DNA of 64,000 nucleotides from Rheum nobile. Its lineage: Eukaryota > Streptophyta > Magnoliopsida > Caryophyllales > Polygonaceae. The stretch is from positions 3,844,001 to 3,908,000 of the forward strand of contig WOAB01000040.1 in NCBI GenBank assembly GCA_027886185.1, read 5' to 3'. Shown here in pieces: positions 58,866 through 64,000 of the stretch. The notes under the pieces are model-generated. The model had not been told where the DNA came from and did no database searches. It saw only the letters and a list, made by a program, of their open reading frames with translations. Each line of letters starts with the position of its first letter. Within the stretch, counting starts at the first letter, position 1. A program made the translations under genes and the position numbers.

Positions 58866-60300
58866 TACCTGACGAGGTCAGAAGTGGTATAGTTTTAGAT
58901 GTGTAGCGTTCCAGCTTCAAGGGATCGCTTGTCCGTCTTTGTCTTCTAGTCGATACGCTCCTTGTCCGACTACTTCTTTGATGAGGTAAGGACCTTCCCA
59001 CTGGGGTGTGAGTTTGCCGTCGGTTGGATCTCTGGTGTTCTGGAATGTCTTCCTGAGGACCCAATCGCCAACTTTGAAGACTTTGGCCCATACATTCTTG
59101 TTGTAACTCCTTGCGACTTGCTGCTGGAACCTGACCATCCTAATTCTGGCTCTTTCCCTAGTTTCGTCGATCGTGTCTAAGTTGTGTGCCAGCTCGACGT
59201 CGTTTTGCTCATGTGTCTGAAGTTCATAGCGAGCTGTCGGGACTAGTAGTTCGACGGGAATGACCGCTTCACTTCCGTAGACGAGTGAAAAAGGCGATTG
59301 TCCAGTCGCGTTCTTCGGAGTAGTCCTGTCGGACCAGAGGATGAGGGGGAGTTCGTCCGCCCATTTTCCCTTAGCCCATGTGAGGCGTTTCTTGAGGTTG
59401 TTGATGATGATTTTGTTGCTAGATTCCGCTTGTCCATTAGATTGCGGATATCGAGGTGTGGACGTGATCAGCTTGATGTTCCATTGGTCACAAAAGGCTC
59501 GAGTCTTATGACTGATGAACTGGGAGCCATTGTCGCACACGATTTCTGATGGGACGCAAATCTGCACATGATATTGCGTTTTATGAATGAAATGACATGT
59601 TGATCCTTTACCTCTCGATATGCTTCCGCTTTAACCCATTTGGAAAAATAGTCCGTCATGGCGAGGAAGAAGACCCGTTGGCCCGATGCAGGTGGGAGAT
59701 TTTCGACGATGTCCATTCCCTATCTCATGAAGGGCCATGGGGCTAGAGTCGGATGGAGGAGCTCTGAGGGCTGGTGCGGAACTGGTGCGTGTCGTTGACA
59801 GGCGTCGCATTTCTTGGTGTATTCCATCGCGTCTCTGTTCATCGTGGGCCAGTACTATCCCATCCGCAAGGCTTTTCCTGAGAGGCTTCGTCCTCCGGTG
59901 TGGTTGCCACATTCTCCCTCATGCAATGATTGCAAGATGCGTCCGACCTCGGGAGTCTTGAGGCATCGTAGAAGTATCCATGTGGCAAATCTTTTGAACA
60001 AGACATCACTTATAATGTCGAATGAGAGAGCGTGTACCTTTAACCTTTTTGCTTTTGTTTTGTCATTAGGCAGGATGCCATCTTTTAGCCATCTGACGTA
60101 AGGTAGTGTCTAGTCGTCGTGATCGTTGACAACGTCTTCTTCTGGTTGGTCGCCTATCTCCACTGCGACAAGTTCTTCCAGCGGTGTGCTCTGTTCCTTG
60201 GGTGTTTTTGGGATGGCTGATGTCGTGATGTGTGCCAATGGAATGTTGGGGAATTCTTTCGGGTCTAGGGCGGACCCTATATTGGCTAGTGCATCGGCCT
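58866..60300 (-). pseudogene. gypsy integrase (Tat type)
   Basis: Zinc-binding HHCC region with ECGNHTGG and KKCDACQRHAP near 59780-59950. The catalytic core has MTDYFSKWVKAEAYREVKDQ, CDNGSQFISHKT and QSNGQAESSNK (Asp, Asp, Glu). The C-terminus reads VGDWVLRKTFQNTRDPTDGK and WEGPYLIKEVVGQGAYRLED; after TGA at 58919-58917 it continues as SWNATHLKLYHF. Stops also occur in the linker (about 60112), after LSGKALRMG and before GMDIVENLPP, and a shift lies near 59570. It should be inactive. Confidence 0.9.
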
Positions 60301-60682
60301 AAGCGTTGAGATATCTGGGGACTTGTTTTATGTCAAACTTCTGGAATTGGTTGATTAGATTCTTGACCACGTCTAGATAGGCTATCATTCTATCGTCTTT
60401 GGCGGCGTATGACCCTTGAATTTGGTTCACCACTAGGAGGGAATCGCAAATGACTTCGTTCTCTCGGACTCCTAAGTCGTGCGCCAGGATAAGTCCAAAC
60501 ATGAGTGCCTCGTATTCAGCTTCGTTGTTGGTCGCGTCCCATTCACATTTTACGGCTTGGTCTATTTTGTCCCCTTGTGGTGATTTTAGTACGACCCCCA
60601 GTCCTGATCCCCTAGTGTTCGATGCTCCGTCTGTATGGAGCTCCCATTTGCCTGTTTCTTCTGTCGCGAGCAATTGTGTCAT
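60299..60682 (-). pseudogene. Second (archaeal-like) RNase H of the Tat element
   Basis: A separate RNase H H-fold follows the usual reverse-transcriptase-linked one: WELHTDGASNTRGSGLGVVL (first Asp), NNEAEYEALMFGL (Glu), VICDSLLVVNQIQGSY (Asp). The frame ends with TAG in QVPRYLNA*ADALANIGS. A duplicated RNase H marks the Tat lineage; the extra copy probably took over RNA removal. Confidence 0.87.
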
Positions 60683-60845
60683 TTCCTTGATGGCTTCCTG
60701 TTCTAGGATTGGAAATCTGCCACAAAGTCAGCCAAAGCCTGGGACTTGATCGCCGTCCTAGGTTCATACTCAATCTCGTAACCACTGAGGTGTATGGCCC
60801 ACTTGGCCATTCGTCCTGTGAATTCTGGTTTCCTCATGATTGCTT

Positions 60846-62166
60846 TCATGGGATGATTAGTGCAATTATAGTATGTGATTCGAAATAGGGTTTCAGTTTA
60901 TTCGACGCTGTTACCAATGCTAGGACGAGTTTTTCCAGTGACGAGTATCTTGTTTCTGCCGGGAGTAATGTTCGACTGATGTAGTAGATTGGCGATTGTT
61001 TGCCGTCTTCTTCCCTTATCAGCACTGCGCTTACTGTGGACTCCGACACCGCTAGGTACAATGGTAGTGGCTCATCGTCTTTAGGTTTTGCTAGTAGTAG
61101 GGGGCCGGTCATGTATTTCTTCAAATCTTGAAATGCCGCCTCATGTTCTTCTGTCCATTGTAAGGACTTGTTATTTCTTAGAGCGTCGTGGAAAGGTTTG
61201 CACTTGTTCGACGACTTCGAAATGAATCTGTTTAAGGCTGCTATCCGACTTGTCAGCTTTTGTACGTCCTTGATGCATCGAGGAGACTGAAGGTTGATGA
61301 TGAACTTGACCTGTTCTGGGCTGGCCTCTATTCCTCTTTGGGTTACCATGTACCCCAAGAATTTTCCTGACGACACTCCAAAAGAGCATTTCATAGGATT
61401 TAGTTTCATGTTATATCTTTTCAGTACCTCGAAGCCGTCGCGGAGGTGATCAATGTGGTCCTTTTTCTTTTTTGACTTGACTAGCATGTCATCTATGTAG
61501 ACTTCCATTGTGTCCCCAATCTGATCTTTGAACATCTTGTTGACTAGTCGTTGATACGTAACCCCTGCATTCTTTAGTTCAGAAAGGCATCACTTTATAA
61601 CAATAAATACCTTGATTTGTGACTAATGCCATTTTCTCTTGGTCTTCTGGTTCCATAAGGATCTGATTGTAACCGCTAAACGCATCCATGCAAGATAGCA
61701 TTTCGTGTCCTGTTGTCGCGTCGACCATGGCGTCGATGTGGGGAAGTGGGAAGGAGTCCTTGGGACATGCTTTGTTAAGGTCAGTGAAGTCGATGCCGAC
61801 TCTCCACTTGCCGTTCTTCTTTTGGACTACAACCACGTTGGCCAGCCAATCGGGGTAGTCCACTTCTTTTATTTTTCCCGTTTCTAGCAAGCTTCTAACT
61901 TCGTCGTTGACGATCTTGTTCCGCTCGGGGGTGAATTTCCCGCGCTTTTGCTTCACAGGAGGGTAAGATGGATCCACATTTAATTTATGAGTAATGATGT
62001 TTGGAGATATTCCGACCATGTCTTCGTGCGACCACGCGAAGCAGTCAGCATTAGACCGGAGGAAATCCAATATTTGTCGTCTGGTCGAGTCATCCAGATC
62101 TGACCCGACCCTTACCGTTTGGTTTGGCTTTGAAGGATCTAGTGCAATCTCATCGAGTTTCTCCAT
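60846..62166 (-). pseudogene. gypsy reverse transcriptase and first RNase H
   Basis: 62166-61579 carries the N-terminal half: KEVDYPDWLANVVVVQKKNG, KWRVGIDFTDLNKACPKDSF and MDAFSGYNQILM. A shift at about 61577 (after CYKVMPF) leads to 61535-60846 with VYIDDMLVKS (YIDD active site), KCSFGVSSGKFLGYMV and the RNase H start SLQWTEEHEAAFQDLKKYM. A second shift near 60850 ends the frame early (YFESHT). In the family the enzyme copies RNA into cDNA. Confidence 0.92.
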
Positions 62167-62211
62167 TTCTGGTTCGATGTACCGACTAGGTCCTTCGCCG
62201 AACTGTGATTG

Positions 62212-62634
62212 CTACGCGATCTTCGGTTCGACCGCGGTTTTCATGGAGGCGACATAGCATTCTTTGACCATCCTTTGGCCGCCCTTGATGTCTTGAACTC
62301 CCCATTTGGTAGGGAACTTGATGGTCTGATGGTACGTTGAGGGTACCGCCTTCATTGCGTGTATCCAAGACCTGCCAAGAATGCAGTTGTAGGGAGATGG
62401 ACAGTCTAGGACTAAGAATTTTACCTGTTGGTTTACTCCTCTAGCGTATGTCGTAAGGATGATTTCGCCGATAGTGTGCTTGACTTCGCCGCTGAACTCA
62501 ACTAGTGGAGTCGATTTCTTGAGAAGATCATCTTCACCTAGACCCATCCTTTTGAGGGCGTCGAAGGTCAAGAGGCTGGTCGAACTTCCTCTATCGATTA
62601 GTACTCTACGTATCAAACAATTTCCAATGGACAA
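62212..62634 (-). pseudogene. gypsy aspartic protease
   Basis: RRVLIDRGSSTSLLTFDALK has the retropepsin-like Asp-x-Gly-Ser-Ser; VLDCPSPYNCILGRSWIHAM and KAVPSTYHQTIKFPT match Tat-type proteases. The frame stops at 62214-62212 and is followed by QSQFGEGPSRYIEPEMEKL of the next domain in the same frame. Arg at the second motif position is unusual. Confidence 0.85.
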
Positions 62635-62721
62635 AGAGATTACCAGACCGTCGGGATGATCTCCCGACTCGTCAACGTCGGATTCGTCAAAGGTGACCGT
62701 TGGGAGGTTAGAGACCTTGGG

Positions 62722-63938
62722 TCATCTGAACTCTAGTATCTCGAGCATGTTTCCTTTGCTCTCTCTTGCATGCCTTTTTGCTGCAGAGTATGTGTTTCCA
62801 CATACGTCTGAGCCTCCTGAAATAGTATTAATGATCTTTGTATGGACATGAGATGGGGGTTTATCGTGCTTTACTTGGTCTCGTCGTTCCATGGTGGCTT
62901 TGGCCCTTTCCGAGATCACATCGCGCAAGAGACCTTGCGTAAGTAACCTAGCGACCTCTTTGCGTAGCGCGATGCATTCATCTGTTGAGTGACCGTGGTC
63001 ACCATGGAATTCGCACCACCTGCTTATGTCCTCCTTGACGTCCGGTCTGTCGCTCTTTCGGGGCCATCTCACTTCTTTCCCATATTTGTCGAAACTCTTG
63101 ACGAGTTCCGATACGGAAACATTGAAGTTATAGGATTGAACCCTGGGGGGCAGCATCGGACCGTCTTTCCAGTCTTGAGACATGTCCTGAGAGAAGTTCA
63201 CCTGATTTTGCTCGCTTCGACCATGAGGGTACGGATGATGACGTTTGTCTCGGCGGTTGTCGGAAGAGGATTTGCGATCGGAGTGGTCGGGCCCATGGGA
63301 CGCCTTTCGCGATCTTCTTCCAAGCATACTTCAGCCATGGTTTTGTCTTGGACATCTTTGAAGCTTCTACTTGGGTACTTGGTGATCTCATTATAGAGAT
63401 CGTTGTCTTTGATCAAACCTTGTCTGAAGGCTTCGATGGAGGTGGTGACGTCGCAATGGGGGATCATGACTTTTTCCTTGTTATACTTGTTAAGATAGCT
63501 TTAGAGAGGTTCGTTATACCTTTGGGTAATTCGATAGAGATCGCTTGTCTGCCTTTCGAGTCTCCGACTACTGGCGAATTGGACCTTAAAGGAATTGACC
63601 AGATCCGCAAACGAGGTGATCGTACCCTGAGGTAAACGTATAAACCAAGTTAGTGTAGGACCCGCGAGAGAAGTACCAAAACTTTTGCACATGACAGCCT
63701 TGCGGCCCTCCTTGGGAACAGATATAATCATTATTTTTTGTTTATAGAGAGAGATATGATCGTCTGGATCGCTAGTGCCGTCGAATGTCGTCATGCTAGG
63801 AAGGCTGAACTTCTTAGGGATTTCGACTCTGGCAATTTCTTTGACGAACGATGACTCTTTATATCCGTCCGGCGCTTCTTTCTCGATTGGTTGCGGAACT
63901 CCGGGAATTCTGGCGATGCGTTCGTCGAGCGTCCTCAT
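62722..63938 (-). pseudogene. gypsy gag
   Basis: 63938-63501 holds the retrotransposon gag core (FDGTSDPDDHISLYKQKI, LAGPTLTWFIRLPQGTI, FADLVNSFKVQFASS) with TAA after NEPL at 63503-63501. 63467-63198 continues it (EAFRQGLIKDNDLYNEITKY). After a shift near 63320, 63327-62722 has a basic region and the zinc-binding WCEFHGDHGHSTDEC. The 5' LTR and primer site lie beyond the window. Confidence 0.88.
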
Positions 63939-64000
63939 ATGCTGGCTAAGCGTTTGTTGGACGAGAGTCAGGATATCGGGGGATTGGTGACCTGTGGTTC

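Larger units (their letters stand above)
56646..64000 (-). mobile_element. Ty3/gypsy element of Tat type (5' end outside the window)
   Basis: The minus strand carries gag (63938), protease, reverse transcriptase, RNase H, a second RNase H and integrase, in that order, with no chromodomain. The dual RNase H and the extra antisense gene between pol and the 3' LTR are features described for the plant Tat lineage (including Retand/Ogre relatives). The left border given is only the start of the antisense gene; the 3' LTR should lie further left, unresolved. Many stops and shifts. Confidence 0.85.

Overview
This is nuclear DNA from a flowering plant, probably a eudicot; I cannot name the species. 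The evidence is one intact split gene for a chloroplast enzyme, several plant-type transposon families with small target-site duplications, and AT-rich DNA between them. No bacterial operon, CRISPR array, tRNA or rRNA gene was seen.

Layout. 1-1625: the right part of a degraded hAT transposon, ending at a terminal inverted repeat inside a LINE. 1626-~7440: the LINE on the minus strand, with a long unusual first frame and an endonuclease/reverse-transcriptase frame, each broken by stops. 7608-10613: a 3-kb foldback element whose arms are mostly 54-bp tandem repeats. Each arm carries a different MITE that is absent from the other arm. 10622-11993: diverged non-coding repeats. 11999-23096: a Ty1/copia element with 146-bp LTRs. 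It is split by a minus-strand LTR element (A, 14243-20585), itself split by a non-coding LTR element (B, 14929-18979). 23771-25427: a second foldback element with three arms. 28233-31019: an intact 11-exon phosphoglycolate phosphatase gene on the minus strand, the only gene here that looks functional. 32378-36544: exon fragments of three unrelated genes (GEM-like GRAM protein, proteasome RPN11, auxilin-like protein) with intron borders kept. 39062-54501: a second copia element (D, minus strand), split by a non-coding LTR element (C, 43193-53859), itself split by an A relative (A', 47393-50948). 56646-64000: the 3' part of a Tat-type Ty3/gypsy element on the minus strand, with two RNase H domains and a spliced antisense extra gene downstream of pol.

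How it fits together. The window is a nest of mobile elements around a single housekeeping gene. Target-site duplications (ATATG, CGAAG, GTTTG, AACTT, GAAGA, TTATTAAA, TAAAAAAT, GGTATGAT, TAA) fix most boundaries to the base and give a relative insertion order. The A and B/C families occur nested in both orders, so both were active over overlapping times. Nearly every transposon reading frame is broken by stops or shifts, so none of the elements seen here is likely autonomous. Splice sites, family names and boundaries come from reading the sequence, not from database searches.
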